From contig NZ_JAQQLF010000014.1 of NCBI RefSeq assembly GCF_028548455.1, forward strand, positions 1 to 64,000: 64,000 nucleotides of DNA, read 5' to 3'. Below the pieces are notes generated by a model. That model worked only from the letters and a program-made list of their open reading frames with translations. It searched no databases and was not told the origin of the DNA. The DNA is from Vogesella aquatica (GTDB lineage Bacteria > Pseudomonadota > Gammaproteobacteria > Burkholderiales > Chromobacteriaceae). Position 1 is the stretch's first letter; every line of letters starts with the position of its first letter. This document shows, piece by piece, positions 36,706 to 46,629 of this stretch. The position numbers and the translations under genes are program-made.

Positions 36706-38097
36706 TCAAACTATGGCTTCAGGCTGCCAGCCGCCGCCCAGCGCCTTGATCAGCGTGACGGTGGCTTGCTGCCGTACCAATCGCTGCTGCAGCAGGCTGT
36801 CGCGGCTGCTGGCGTGGCTTTTTTGTGCGGCCAACAGCGTGGCCATGTCCACCAGGCCCTGCTGCTGGCGGATACGCGTCAGCTGCAGCGTGCGCTCGGC
36901 CTCGCGGCTGCTTTGCTGCTGCAGGCGCTCCTGCTGTCGCGCCAGCGCCACCGCGTTCAGCGCGTCTTCCACCTCGCCCAGCGCGGTCAGCGTGCTCTTG
37001 CGGTAGCCGTGCAACAGCTGCAGGCGGGCAGCCTGGCTGCTGGCCACCTGGGCGCGCAGCTTGCCGCCGTCAAACAGCGTTTGCGCCAGGCTGGCGCCCA
37101 GGCTCAGGGTTTGCGTCGCGCCGGACAGCGACAGCAAGGCGGTAGAAGCCAGCCCGGCGCTGCCGGAAAGCTGCAGGCTGGGGTACAGCGCGGCACGGGC
37201 GGCGTCCAGGTTGGCCGCAGCCGCTGCCAGCTCGCTTTCTGCGTTTGCGATATCGGGGCGGCGGCGCAGCACCTCGGACGGCAAGCCGGCCGGCACGTCC
37301 GGCACCCGCAGCTCCAGCAGCGGCTCGCTGGCCACGCTGAAGCCCTGCGGCAGCTGGCCAGCCAGAATGGCCAGCGTGTTCAGCAGCGGTGGCTGCTGGT
37401 TTTGCAGGCTCAGCACCGTGGCCTGCTGCACCAGCCAGCTGCTGCGCACCTGGCTCACGTCCAGCTCGGTGGCCGCGCCGTGGCGTAGCTTGGCCTCGCT
37501 GATATCCAGTAGCTGGCGGCTGTCGCGCAGATTGGCCTGCGCCAGCGCCAGCCGCTCGCGCACCGCCTGCAGCTGGCAGTAGGCGTTGACCACCGCCACC
37601 ACCAGCGTCTGGCGTGCGGTGGCCAGCTCGTAGCGGCTGCCCTGCAGGTTGGCCGCCACCGCGCGCTGGCTGGCGGCCACCTTGCCCCACAGGTCCACCT
37701 CGTAGCTAAGGCCAGCCGACAGGCTGCTGCTCTTGCTGGTAGTGCTGGCGCCAGCCGCTGTGTCGGTTTCACGCTGGCTGCTGCTGCCGCTAAGGCTGAC
37801 CGACGGAAACAGGCTGCCCGCCACGCTGTCGGCGCTGGCTTGCGCCTGCTGCACGCGGGCCACCGCCTGCGCCAGGTCCGGGCTGCCTTGCAGCGCCTGC
37901 GCTACCAGCCGGTTCAGCTCGGCCGAGCCGAACAGCTGCCACCAGCGGTCGTCCAGCACGCTGGCGTTGCTGCGGGCGCTGGCCTGCGCCTGCCAGGCGT
38001 CGGGCAGTGCCAGCGCAGTGTCCTGCGGCGGCGTGGTCTGTGCGCAGCCGGCCAGCGTGGCCGCCAGCAGCGACAGGGTAAAAGCTTGATAACGCAT
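36706..38097 (-). CDS. Outer-membrane efflux lipoprotein (NodT/TolC family)
   Basis: 463 residues. Lipobox LAATLAGC gives a lipidated N-terminus. Two OEP repeats follow with long helices (for example VAQALQGSPDLAQAVARVQQ and AANLDAARAALYPSLQLSGS). It forms the outer-membrane duct for the MacAB pump encoded just upstream (12-base gap). Two copies of the abundant 10-mer lie in its coding region, giving Ala-Ala-Asn-Leu. Confidence 0.93.
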   Translation of the reverse strand: MRYQAFTLSLLAATLAGCAQTTPPQDTALALPDAWQAQASARSNASVLDDRWWQLFGSAELNRLVAQALQGSPDLAQAVARVQQAQASADSVAGSLFPSVSLSGSSSQRETDTAAGASTTSKSSSLSAGLSYEVDLWGKVAASQRAVAANLQGSRYELATARQTLVVAVVNAYCQLQAVRERLALAQANLRDSRQLLDISEAKLRHGAATELDVSQVRSSWLVQQATVLSLQNQQPPLLNTLAILAGQLPQGFSVASEPLLELRVPDVPAGLPSEVLRRRPDIANAESELAAAAANLDAARAALYPSLQLSGSAGLASTALLSLSGATQTLSLGASLAQTLFDGGKLRAQVASSQAARLQLLHGYRKSTLTALGEVEDALNAVALARQQERLQQQSSREAERTLQLTRIRQQQGLVDMATLLAAQKSHASSRDSLLQQRLVRQQATVTLIKALGGGWQPEAIV

Positions 38098-38109
38098 GAT
38101 GCTTGACTC

Positions 38110-40053
38110 CTAATCCGACGCCAGTGCCGCCACCGGGTCCATCTGGGCGGCCTTGCGTGCCGGCAGGTAACCGAACAGCAGGCCGGTGGAAAACGCGCAG
38201 CCAAAGGCCAGCACGATGGGCATGGCGGTGATCTTGACCGGGGTATCGAACGCAGCGATCAGCCAGGCGGTGCCCAGGCCGGCCACCACGCCGATGGCGC
38301 CGCCAATGGCCGACACCACCAGCGCCTCGATCAAAAACTGCTGCAGGATGTTGCGCTCGCGCGCGCCGGTAGCCATGCGGATGCCGATTTCGCGGGTACG
38401 CTCGGTTACCGACACCAGCATGATGTTCATCACCCCGATGCCGCCCACCAGCAAGGAGATGGCCGCAATGGCGCCCAGCAGCAGCGTCATGGTGTTCTGT
38501 GTTTCTTCGGTGGTGGCGATGATGGACGCCATATTGCGGATCTGGAAATCCACCTTGCCGTGGCGCTCGGCCAACAGCTGCTCCACGGCGGCCTGGGTTT
38601 CATCGATACGCGCCACATCCTTCACCGCCACGTTGACGTTGCGCAGGCTGCGCGCGCCCGAGATGCGCAGGTTGTTGGTGGCGTACGGCACGATGATCAC
38701 GTCGTCCTGGTCCATGCCGCTGGGCGAGGCACCCTTGCGGCTCATCACGCCCACCACCTGCAGCATCACGTTATTGGCCATCACGAACTCGCCCAGCGGG
38801 CTGGGGTTGCCGGGGAACAGGTTTTCCGCCGCGGTCTTGCCCAGCACCGCCACGCCGGCGTAGCTGTCGTCGTCTTCTTCGGTAAAGAAGGTACCGCTGG
38901 ACAGCGCCCAGTTGCGCGCTAGCGGGTAGCTGGCCGAGGTGGCGATCAGCGTGGTGCTGACGTCGTTTTCGCCGGCACGCAGCGTCACGCTGTTTTGCTG
39001 TTCCGGCACCGCTGCCAGCACGTTGTCTACCTGCTTGTTGATGGCGGCCACGTCTTCCAGCACCAGCGTGGACGGGCTGAAACCGCGCTGGTTGCTGCCG
39101 CCGGGGCGCACCAGCAGCAAGTTGCTGCCCATGGCGCTGATGTTGTCCACCACGCGCTGCTTGGCGCCGTCGCCGATGGCCATCATGGCAATCACCGAGC
39201 CCACGCCGATGACGATGCCCAGCAAAGTGAGCACGGCGCGGAACAGGTTGCCGCGCAGCGAGCGCAGCGCCAGGCGCACGGTTTCGGCCAGATCGGCCAG
39301 CGTGCTGAAGGCGCGGTGCACCAGCGGCGGCTGGTAGTTGGCCGCAGCCTCGCCGTGGCGGCCGCTATCACTGAGGATATGGCCGTCGCGGATTTCGATA
39401 ACGCGGCTGGCGTGGGCCGCCACTTCTGCCGCGTGGGTGATCAGGATCACGGTATGGCCGCGCTGCGACAGGTCTTTCAGCAGCCGCATCACGTCGGCGC
39501 CGCTCTTGCTGTCCAGCGCACCGGTGGGTTCGTCGGCCAGGATGATGCGGCCGCCGTTCATCAGCGCGCGGGCAATCGACACCCGCTGCTGCTGGCCGCC
39601 GGACAGCTGGCTGGGGCGGTGGTACAGGCGCTCTTCCAGCCCCAGCTCGCGCAGCAGCTGCACGGCGCGGGCACGGCGCTCGGCGTGCGGCACGCCGGCG
39701 TACATGGCCGGCATCTCCACGTTTTCCACCGCCGTGCCGGCGGCGATCAGGTGGTAGCTCTGGAACACAAAGCCGAACTCTTCGCGCCGCAAGCGCGCCA
39801 GTTCGTCACGGTTCAGGCCGCTAACGTCCTGGCCGCGGAACAGGTAGCGGCCGCTACCGGGGCGGTCCAGGCAGCCCAGGATGTTCATCAGCGTGGACTT
39901 GCCCGACCCCGACGCGCCGACGATGGCAAGGAATTCGCCTTCGTGGATGGCCAGGTCGATGCCGTGCAGCACGGTGCTTTCCAGCTCGCCCTGGCGGTAG
40001 GATTTGGTCACCGCCGACAGCTGGATCAGCGGTACGGCTGGCTGCTGGCTCAT
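38110..40053 (-). CDS. macB: MacB-type ABC transporter (ATPase-permease)
   Basis: 647 residues. N-terminal ATPase with Walker [15 protein letters not shown], signature [15 protein letters not shown] and Walker [13 protein letters not shown], then a membrane helix (about 275), a large periplasmic domain and three C-terminal helices in the FtsX-like domain ([20 protein letters not shown]). MacB pumps periplasmic substrates through MacA and an outer-membrane duct; relatives export macrolides, haem precursors or siderophores (PvdT). Its start overlaps the macA stop by four bases. Confidence 0.95.
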   Translation of the reverse strand: MSQQPAVPLIQLSAVTKSYRQGELESTVLHGIDLAIHEGEFLAIVGASGSGKSTLMNILGCLDRPGSGRYLFRGQDVSGLNRDELARLRREEFGFVFQSYHLIAAGTAVENVEMPAMYAGVPHAERRARAVQLLRELGLEERLYHRPSQLSGGQQQRVSIARALMNGGRIILADEPTGALDSKSGADVMRLLKDLSQRGHTVILITHAAEVAAHASRVIEIRDGHILSDSGRHGEAAANYQPPLVHRAFSTLADLAETVRLALRSLRGNLFRAVLTLLGIVIGVGSVIAMMAIGDGAKQRVVDNISAMGSNLLLVRPGGSNQRGFSPSTLVLEDVAAINKQVDNVLAAVPEQQNSVTLRAGENDVSTTLIATSASYPLARNWALSSGTFFTEEDDDSYAGVAVLGKTAAENLFPGNPSPLGEFVMANNVMLQVVGVMSRKGASPSGMDQDDVIIVPYATNNLRISGARSLRNVNVAVKDVARIDETQAAVEQLLAERHGKVDFQIRNMASIIATTEETQNTMTLLLGAIAAISLLVGGIGVMNIMLVSVTERTREIGIRMATGARERNILQQFLIEALVVSAIGGAIGVVAGLGTAWLIAAFDTPVKITAMPIVLAFGCAFSTGLLFGYLPARKAAQMDPVAALASD

Positions 40054-41813
40054 CGGCCGGCCCCCATGCCCGGTGCGCCCATGCCTGCCGGCGGGCCCAT
40101 GTCGGCATTACGGTTGCTGTTCTTGCGCGCCGCTTCCTTGTCTTGCGCCTTCTCGCCCACGATCACGCGCTCGCCCGGTTTCAGCCCGCCCAGCACCTGG
40201 TAGCTGACACGGTCGGTAATGCCCACCGTTACCTTGCGTTCCACGATGCTGTTATCCGGCAGCACCACGCGCACCGTGCCTTCGCGCACGCGCTGCTGTC
40301 GGCCGCCGCTGCCGACGCCGCTCCACACCGGCAACGCGCGCGGCTTGACGCGGGCCGCGTCGGCAGCAGGGTTGGCCGCCTTGCCGGCTTTGTCCGTTTT
40401 GCCCGGGTTGGCCGCAGCGGCCTGCAGCGCGGCGCCACCACGCGCCCCGGCCGGCGGCATGCCGCCCTCGCCCTGCGCCTGGCGCTGCTCGGCGCGGCGC
40501 GCACGCCAGGCTTCGCGCTGCGCCGGCGTCATGCTTTCAAACTGTTTGCGCCGCGCTTCGCGCTCGGCGTCGGACAGCGGCGCACCGCCAAAGCCGGCCG
40601 GGCGCTCGCCTGCGGGCGGCAGCATGCCGGCTGCGTCCATCGCGGCGTTGGCAGGCAGCACCTGACGCTTGGCTGCTTGATGGTTGGCCGCAGCCTTGCC
40701 TTCTTTGCCTGGCACAGCGGCGCCCGCCTGCGGCAGCTGGCCTTTGCCCGCGCTGGCCTCGCCGCGTGGCGCCTCGCCAGCCGCACCTGAGGCTTCTGGC
40801 TGGCCGCGGCGGCTACCCGGCGCCATGCGCGCCAGCTTCACCGCACCGGCCGGCACCACCAGCGTGTCGTGCGCTTCGGCAGCCACGAAGAACACCTGCG
40901 CCGTCATCTGCGGCAGCAGGTTACGCTGCTGGTTCTTCACGTCGAACAGTGCGTTGTACAGCACCACATTGTTGTTCACCGTGGGGGTGGGTTCTACCTT
41001 GCGCAGCTCGCCCTGGTAACGGCGGTTGCGGCTGCCCAGCGTGGTGAAGTAAACCGGCATGCCGGGGCGCAGGCGGGTAACGTCGGCCTCGGACACCTGG
41101 GTCTGTACGGTCATGGTGGACAGGTCAGCAATGCGCAGCAGCGTGGGCGACGACTGGCTGGCGTTGATGGTCTGGCCCTGCTTCAGCGAGATCGACACCA
41201 CCACGCCGTCCATCGGTGCCAGGATTTGCGAATACTTGAGGCTGGTTTCATCCACGCGCAGCGTGGACTCGGCCTGCTCGATCTGCGCCTGTACCGACGC
41301 CACCTGGGCGCGGGCACTGCGCAGGCTGGCTTGCGCCTGTTGCAGGCTGTCGTCGCTGGTGGCGCTGTCGCGCGCCAGGTTTTGCTGGCGCTGCAGCTGC
41401 TGCTCGGCCAGCTGCAGGTCGGACTGGCGCGCCAGCAAGGTGGCCTGCAGGTTTTTCAGCGCGGCGCGGCGGGCGTCGACAGTGGCACGGTAAACGGTGG
41501 AGTCGATCTCGGCCAGCAGGTCACCCTTTTTCACCACCGAGCCGACTTCGGCGTAGATTTTTTCCAGCTGCCCGGACACCTGCGCCCCCACGTCTACGTA
41601 GTCGCTAGGCTGCAGGCTGCCGGTGGCGGTAACCAGGTCTTCGATATCGCCCTGCTGCACGCTGGCAATCAGGTAACGCGACAGCGCGTCTTCCTGCGCG
41701 TGATAGTGCTGCCAGCCGTACCAGCCGGCGGCCGCCAGCGCGGCAACAATACCGCCGGCCAGCGCCATGCGCTTGCCGCTACGGCGACGAGGGGTGGAGG
41801 GAGTCGGGTTCAT
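40050..41813 (-). CDS. macA: MacA-type periplasmic adaptor with a large Ala/Pro/Gly-rich insert
   Basis: 587 residues, far longer than E. coli MacA (371). Normal parts are an N-terminal membrane helix (about 15-33), the lipoyl/hairpin region (about 55-205, [20 protein letters not shown] and [17 protein letters not shown]), beta-barrel (to about 325) and a membrane-proximal domain (510-560). Between about 331 and 510 is a low-complexity insert rich in Ala, Gly, Pro, Gln and Arg that holds three copies of the abundant 10-mer (40370, 40406, 40682). A Met/Gly/Pro tail ([15 protein letters not shown]) might bind metal. Operon PepSY-macA-macB-OMF. Confidence 0.92.
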   Translation of the reverse strand: MNPTPSTPRRRSGKRMALAGGIVAALAAAGWYGWQHYHAQEDALSRYLIASVQQGDIEDLVTATGSLQPSDYVDVGAQVSGQLEKIYAEVGSVVKKGDLLAEIDSTVYRATVDARRAALKNLQATLLARQSDLQLAEQQLQRQQNLARDSATSDDSLQQAQASLRSARAQVASVQAQIEQAESTLRVDETSLKYSQILAPMDGVVVSISLKQGQTINASQSSPTLLRIADLSTMTVQTQVSEADVTRLRPGMPVYFTTLGSRNRRYQGELRKVEPTPTVNNNVVLYNALFDVKNQQRNLLPQMTAQVFFVAAEAHDTLVVPAGAVKLARMAPGSRRGQPEASGAAGEAPRGEASAGKGQLPQAGAAVPGKEGKAAANHQAAKRQVLPANAAMDAAGMLPPAGERPAGFGGAPLSDAEREARRKQFESMTPAQREAWRARRAEQRQAQGEGGMPPAGARGGAALQAAAANPGKTDKAGKAANPAADAARVKPRALPVWSGVGSGGRQQRVREGTVRVVLPDNSIVERKVTVGITDRVSYQVLGGLKPGERVIVGEKAQDKEAARKNSNRNADMGPPAGMGAPGMGAGR

Positions 41814-41819
41814 GTCGGC

Positions 41820-42491
41820 TCAATGAATGGTGAATAGGGCAATCAGGGCAGGCAGCAACAGGCCCAGGCCGAACAGCGGCCAGGTAGACGGGCGGTTGCC
41901 GGCGTGTTTTTGCAGAATCAGCAGGCCGGTGACGCAGAACAGCACGCTGCCGATGGCGATGGCGTCGATGAACCAGCGCCAGGCATCGCCAGTGTGGCGG
42001 CCCTTGTGCAGGTCGTTGAAATAGGCCAGCCAGCCGCGGTCGGTGACTTCGTACTCCACCAGCTGCTCGGCCAGGCTGACGCGTAGCCAGGCGTCGCCAC
42101 CGGGGCGCGGCATGGGCAGGTAGACTTCCTCAGCCGACCACTCCGGCACCGCGTCGGCTACCTGGCAGCGGCACAGCCCGGCGAGCCAGGTTTGTGTTGC
42201 TTGCGGCAACTTGGGCGGTGGGGCTTCGCTTTCGGCCAGCAGCTGCAGGCGGTCGGCCTGGGCCTTGGGCAGCGGGAACTGCTGGTTGTGGATGACGGGT
42301 TTGGCTTCGATCTGGCTGGCGTGGTTCAGCGTGAAGCCGGTAATGGCAAACAGCAGCATGCCGCCCAGGCAAATGGCGGAGCTGATCCAGTGCCATTGCA
42401 ACAGGGTACGCAGCGCAATGCCGCCAGCAGGGTTGGCCGCAGCGGGGTTGGCCGCAGCGGGGCTGCGGCGCGAAAAGAGTCGGAAAGCCAT
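41820..42491 (-). CDS. PepSY-type inner-membrane protein (short)
   Basis: 223 residues. After an N-terminal AAANPAAANPAGG made by two copies of the abundant 10-mer 15 bases apart, there are helices at about 35-58 (WISSAICLGGMLLFAITGFT) and two near the C-terminus (FIDAIAIGSVLFCVTGLLIL; PLFGLGLLLPALIALF). The pattern with HWISS, GFTLNH, GWLAYFNDLHKGRHTGDAWRWF (in parts: YFNDLHKGRHTG) is that of PepSY-associated membrane proteins, whose His residues may hold haem; FpvG-like proteins of this type reduce ferric siderophores. Six bases before macA, so it likely works with the pump. Confidence 0.8.
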   Translation of the reverse strand: MAFRLFSRRSPAAANPAAANPAGGIALRTLLQWHWISSAICLGGMLLFAITGFTLNHASQIEAKPVIHNQQFPLPKAQADRLQLLAESEAPPPKLPQATQTWLAGLCRCQVADAVPEWSAEEVYLPMPRPGGDAWLRVSLAEQLVEYEVTDRGWLAYFNDLHKGRHTGDAWRWFIDAIAIGSVLFCVTGLLILQKHAGNRPSTWPLFGLGLLLPALIALFTIH

Positions 42492-42585
42492 GGACGGGTT
42501 CGGTTTGTGGTGACAAAGGGAACTGACTGGCTTGCCGCTGCTCGCGGCTGGCTTGTACAGCGAGCGGCGATGTTAGAGACAACAG

Positions 42586-42606
42586 GAATGATTTGCAATA
42601 ACAAAT
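42586..42606. promoter_or_regulatory. Possible Fur-like site upstream of PepSY-macAB
   Basis: GAATGATTTGCAATAACAAAT about 95 bases before the PepSY start shares the AATGATtxxxAATaa half-site pattern with Fur boxes, but the dyad is imperfect. Reported as a weak candidate because the neighbouring operons have better sites. Confidence 0.35.
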
Positions 42607-42692
42607 GGCGCTTTTTGCGCCCGCCTTCATAATCCTTAATGAAAAGCCGCAAAACGTTTACACACCGGCAACGCTTAGGCCGGGCAGCGGCA

Positions 42693-43439
42693 TCAGCAGG
42701 CGGGCAAACGCAAGCTGGCGCGCACAGGCAGGTGGTCTGACAGTGCGGACCAGGGTTGGCCATGGCACACGGCCACTTGCTCTACCGCCAGGCCGCGCAC
42801 ATAGATGCGGTCCAGCGCCAGCAGCGGCCAGCGGGCCGGAAAGCTGCGGCCATGGTGGCCATGCACGCTGGCGTGCGCCTCGTACAGGCCGGCTTCTTGT
42901 AAAAGGTGGCGGTCGGCTTCGCGGCGCCAGTCGTTGAAATCGCCAGCCAGGATCAGCGGCATGGCCGGCGGCACGTGCCGGGCCAGGTAGTCCAGCAATA
43001 CGCGGTACTGCCGCCGCCGGTCGTGTGCCAGCAGGTTGAAGTGGCCACACAGGCAGGCCACCGGCACCGGCCAGCCGGCAGGCTGGATGATAGTGTGCAG
43101 CAAGCCGCGCTGCTCCAGCCGGCTCACCGTCAGGTCATGGTTGGCCGCCAGCTGCTGCGGAAAGCGCGACAACACGGCATTGCCATGATGGCCGTGGTCA
43201 TAGCGCGCATTCATGCCATAGCAGGCCTCGTGCGCCAGCGCTTGCGCCAGATAGCTGTGCTGCGGCCAACCTTCATGCCGCGCCGCCCGCCTGTCGTGAC
43301 GGCCCTGCACTTCCTGCAAAAACAGCACGTCGGCGCCCTGCTGCTGCAGCGCGGCCGCCATCTGCGGCAGGCGCACCCGCCCACCCAAGGGCGACATACC
43401 CTTGTGCAGGTTATAGGTCACGACCGATATGGATTTCAT
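42693..43439 (-). CDS. Endonuclease/exonuclease/phosphatase-family protein
   Basis: About 248 residues from the ATG at 43439. EEP fold motifs: VVTYNLHKG at the start, FLQEVQ with the metal Glu, GHFNL, LAGDFNDW with Asp/Asn, LDRIYVRG and the terminal SDHLPV with the catalytic His. Members cleave phosphodiesters in nucleic acids or phospholipids; the LHKG type is common in Betaproteobacteria next to cardiolipin synthases, but none is seen here. Substrate unknown. Confidence 0.88.
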   Translation of the reverse strand: MKSISVVTYNLHKGMSPLGGRVRLPQMAAALQQQGADVLFLQEVQGRHDRRAARHEGWPQHSYLAQALAHEACYGMNARYDHGHHGNAVLSRFPQQLAANHDLTVSRLEQRGLLHTIIQPAGWPVPVACLCGHFNLLAHDRRRQYRVLLDYLARHVPPAMPLILAGDFNDWRREADRHLLQEAGLYEAHASVHGHHGRSFPARWPLLALDRIYVRGLAVEQVAVCHGQPWSALSDHLPVRASLRLPAC

Positions 43440-43570
43440 GCGCTCTATACTGACACCACGATGCCATTTCCCAAGCATGGCTACATGTCACAACCTAGCG
43501 GGCAGAACCGTGCAGCACGGCAATGCGCAGCTGTGGCCTTACCGCACCATGACGGACCGGCAACAGAAGG

Positions 43571-44824
43571 CTAGCCCAGAAAATGCCGCTTGATCTTGTC
43601 TGTCAGCAATGCCCGCGCTTCAGCCTCGCTGATATCCTTCAAAGTGGCATTAACCTCCTGTGCGATACGGAGAAAAACCTGCATCACCACAGGGTCGAAA
43701 TGCGACCCCGTTTCCTGCTGCAGGATTTCCATCACTTTCTCGAACGGGAAAGGTGACTTGTACGGCCGTTTTGACGACAACGCGTCAAACACGTCTGCCA
43801 CAGCAAAAATGCGTGCCGACAAGGGAATAGCCTCGCCAACCAGACCTCGGGGATACCCGCCGCCATTCCACTTTTCATGATGGCCCGCCACCACCTCATG
43901 CGCGCCATCCAGCCACCCCATGCCATGCACGATTTCTTCACCCAGGGCGACATGCGTGCGCATGATGCTCATCTCGTCCTCATCCAGCTTGCCCTGTTTC
44001 AATAGTATGGCATCCGGAATACCGATTTTCCCGACATCGTGCAGAAAGCTGCCGGCAATCAACGCCTGCATGGCCGCGCCGGACAAACCCGACTCCTCGC
44101 CGATTCTTGCTGCAATCCATGCCACACGGTAATTGTGCGCCCCCGTATCGGAATCCCGTTTTGCAATGGCTCTCCCCAACGCCTCCATCATCGCAATATG
44201 AGAATCGAGAATCTCGTAAGCTTTCTTGGCATTTTCCCTGGAGAGTTTCAGCACAATGGGAAAAATGGCCAGGCCACACAGCAGCGCTGCCAGCGCCGCC
44301 ATGCCGGCGACACGGATCGCAGCGGATTCGATGTTGTCCCGCTGCCAGGCAGGGACAACCCGTACGCCTTCGAAATAGCCGGCAATGCGTTGCCTGCCCG
44401 CTTCTTTCATCGGTACAAAAACCCTCAGCGCCCACAAACCGTTGTTCAGCTTGACGCTTTCGTAAGAAGCCTCCGTATAGCCGGGCTTGCCATGGCCGGG
44501 CAGCTGATCTTCGATATGCGTGCCGGTAGCCGTCATCGACTCTGCAAGTTTGCGGCCCTGCGCGTCATAAATCTCGGCGATGTCAAACAGCCCGCCGGAC
44601 AAGCCCTCCGCCGCTACCCGCGCCCTGCTGGCGGCCGCCTCCCCCATCAGCGCGTTATGGTCGGTAGCCGGCAAAAAGCGCTTGGACTCCTCCATTGCCA
44701 GCAAGACGATGTCGCGCTCTGCACTCTCGGCAGCCACCAGCCATGCCATCGGGGCGGAAATCAGCGCCAGCACCACGCTGACCAGGCTGATGCGCCGCGC
44801 AGCCCGTCGTTCAAAATAAGCCAT
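43571..44824 (-). CDS. HD-GYP domain protein, probable cyclic-di-GMP phosphodiesterase with periplasmic sensor
   Basis: 417 residues. Two membrane helices (about 12-30 and 172-196) enclose a periplasmic domain with YDAQGRKLAESM, suggesting a ligand-sensing module. The cytoplasmic C-terminal half is a full HD-GYP domain: HDVGKIGIPDAIL and HHEKWNGGGYPRGL, plus the metal-binding His in RTHVALGEEI. It should hydrolyse c-di-GMP to GMP, so it may influence exopolysaccharide production or motility. It is monocistronic. Confidence 0.92.
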   Translation of the reverse strand: MAYFERRAARRISLVSVVLALISAPMAWLVAAESAERDIVLLAMEESKRFLPATDHNALMGEAAASRARVAAEGLSGGLFDIAEIYDAQGRKLAESMTATGTHIEDQLPGHGKPGYTEASYESVKLNNGLWALRVFVPMKEAGRQRIAGYFEGVRVVPAWQRDNIESAAIRVAGMAALAALLCGLAIFPIVLKLSRENAKKAYEILDSHIAMMEALGRAIAKRDSDTGAHNYRVAWIAARIGEESGLSGAAMQALIAGSFLHDVGKIGIPDAILLKQGKLDEDEMSIMRTHVALGEEIVHGMGWLDGAHEVVAGHHEKWNGGGYPRGLVGEAIPLSARIFAVADVFDALSSKRPYKSPFPFEKVMEILQQETGSHFDPVVMQVFLRIAQEVNATLKDISEAEARALLTDKIKRHFLG

Positions 44825-44920
44825 GAATTGAACCTGAATCGGTATATTTTATAGTTATTGCATATAGAACCATAAAAAGCCGCCCCTAGACAGCGGGGCG
44901 TGCCTGATCCGGCCACCCTG

Positions 44921-46483
44921 CTATCCGCCGTAGCGAATTGTCAGCGCCTGGCTTTGTGCACAGGCCTGGCATGCCAATACCCAGCCCGTCGCCACCTCAT
45001 CGTCACTCAGGGCGGGATGGTGAGGCATCCCCACCTTGCCCGCTTCAAGCCGGCAGCGGCAGGTGCCGCACACCCCCATCCGGCACTGGGCGGGTGCAGC
45101 CAGGCCATGACGCTGCATGGCGTCCAGCAAGACTTCACCAGCCGCTACTTCCAGCTGGTGCGACTGGCCGCCCAGATCAACGGTCAACTGGCTTGCATAA
45201 CCCGAACCGGTCACATCACTAGCCAGGGTAAAGCTTTCGACCTGCACATGGCCCGGGTTCGCGCCCAGATCCAGCACACACTGCCTGGCCAGCTGCATGA
45301 ACGCGGCCGGGCCGCAGATATAGACCTGACGCCCTACTGCCGGACGGCACAGGCCTGCCAGCTGTGACGGGGTCAGGCGGCCGGATTCGGCAGAGTAATA
45401 AAGCCGGAGCGCAAAGCGATGGGGATACTGTTGTTGCAAGCGCAGCAGGTCATCATGAAAGATGGCACGCGCCTGGTCTTTGTTGGCATACACCAGCGCT
45501 ACCTGCCCGGTGCCATGCTGCAAGGCATCGATAAGTATGCCGTACAGCGGCGTAATGCCACTACCGGCAGCCAGCATGAGCATATCGCCGGAACCGCTAC
45601 CCTGATAAAAACAACCAGCCGGTGGCAATGCGGCAAGACCGTCACCAAGGCGCAAATGCTCATGCAACCATGCCGACCCACCCCCCGCCCGGGTGCGTTT
45701 GACCACGATGGAGAGCACACCACTGCCAGGTTGGCCGCATAGTGAATAACAACGCCAGACCGGCCCGCCAGGCAGGGGGAGGCGTAATGTCAGGTACTGG
45801 CCTGGCCTGAAGGCAAACCGCTCGCGCCAGCGCGCAGGCACCTGCAAGCCGATACGGATCGCATCGGCAGTGACAGGCTCGATGGACACCACGGCCAGTG
45901 CGCCCGCGCCTTCATCACCGTTCGGCGATACATCACTTGCACCATTGGCACCCCCCGACATTCCGTCACGCATCCCCAGCATGCCGGCGACCTGGCGGCG
46001 ACGAAAGGCCAGCAACCACGCCACATGCAATGCAATGACGGCAAGCGTGGCATTGGCGAAGAATTCATGGACATCCTCGCTGTCATGCCCCGACAAGCCC
46101 CCTGTGCTGTCGCCCTCCTCGCCCAGCGCATCCGCCTGTGCTGCGGGTATCAAGCGGGACAGCCCCTGCTGGATGGCCTGGGCATTATCCACCATCGTAA
46201 TGCCGGTATAGGAAGTCGCACCGATCAAGGCGATCATGCAAAGCATCAGGATTTTTCCCCAGCTTTGGCCAGAAACGCTCAGCCAGCCGTGCCTGTTGGG
46301 CAGCAGCCCGGGATAACCCCGCAAATTGAATAGCAAAGCAAATACCCGCCAGACCAAAACCGCCATCAGGCCATATCCCAGCCAGAGATGCAGCAAGCCG
46401 GCATCATCGCCCGTCAGATAAGCCAGTATGAACAGCGCAGCCAGCAGCCAGTGATAAAGGCGAAAACGTGAGAAAGCATTCAT
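44921..46483 (-). CDS. Fusion of cytochrome b561-type domain, flavin reductase and 2Fe-2S ferredoxin
   Basis: About 520 residues. Residues 1-175 form a four-helix cytochrome b with His in LYHWLLAA, LLHLWLGYGLM, DVHEFFAN and ALHVAWLLAF, as in the b561/Ni-Fe hydrogenase b-type partner of SHP/DHC loci. A FAD domain follows (WRCYSLCG) with an NAD(P) domain (MLMLAAGSGITPLYGIL, YICGPAAFM), then a plant-type ferredoxin with CRMGVCGTC and a last Cys (LACQAC). I start at ATG 46483; the frame extends to a TTG at 46504. Divergent from the SHP/DHC/PepSY genes. It could pass electrons between NAD(P)H, quinone or membrane haems and the periplasmic cytochromes. Confidence 0.88.
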   Translation of the reverse strand: MNAFSRFRLYHWLLAALFILAYLTGDDAGLLHLWLGYGLMAVLVWRVFALLFNLRGYPGLLPNRHGWLSVSGQSWGKILMLCMIALIGATSYTGITMVDNAQAIQQGLSRLIPAAQADALGEEGDSTGGLSGHDSEDVHEFFANATLAVIALHVAWLLAFRRRQVAGMLGMRDGMSGGANGASDVSPNGDEGAGALAVVSIEPVTADAIRIGLQVPARWRERFAFRPGQYLTLRLPLPGGPVWRCYSLCGQPGSGVLSIVVKRTRAGGGSAWLHEHLRLGDGLAALPPAGCFYQGSGSGDMLMLAAGSGITPLYGILIDALQHGTGQVALVYANKDQARAIFHDDLLRLQQQYPHRFALRLYYSAESGRLTPSQLAGLCRPAVGRQVYICGPAAFMQLARQCVLDLGANPGHVQVESFTLASDVTGSGYASQLTVDLGGQSHQLEVAAGEVLLDAMQRHGLAAPAQCRMGVCGTCRCRLEAGKVGMPHHPALSDDEVATGWVLACQACAQSQALTIRYGG

Positions 46484-46629
46484 GGCACAGCCCTTTGTCG
46501 GCAAATGTATGAGCTCAAGACTGCATCGACAAACTTAAACCGGCATTAACCATCTTTATGGCATGGCCAATTAATTTGGGCTTAAGCCGGGCCGCCTACC
46601 TTGATAGTACCGACCACGCAGGAGCCATC

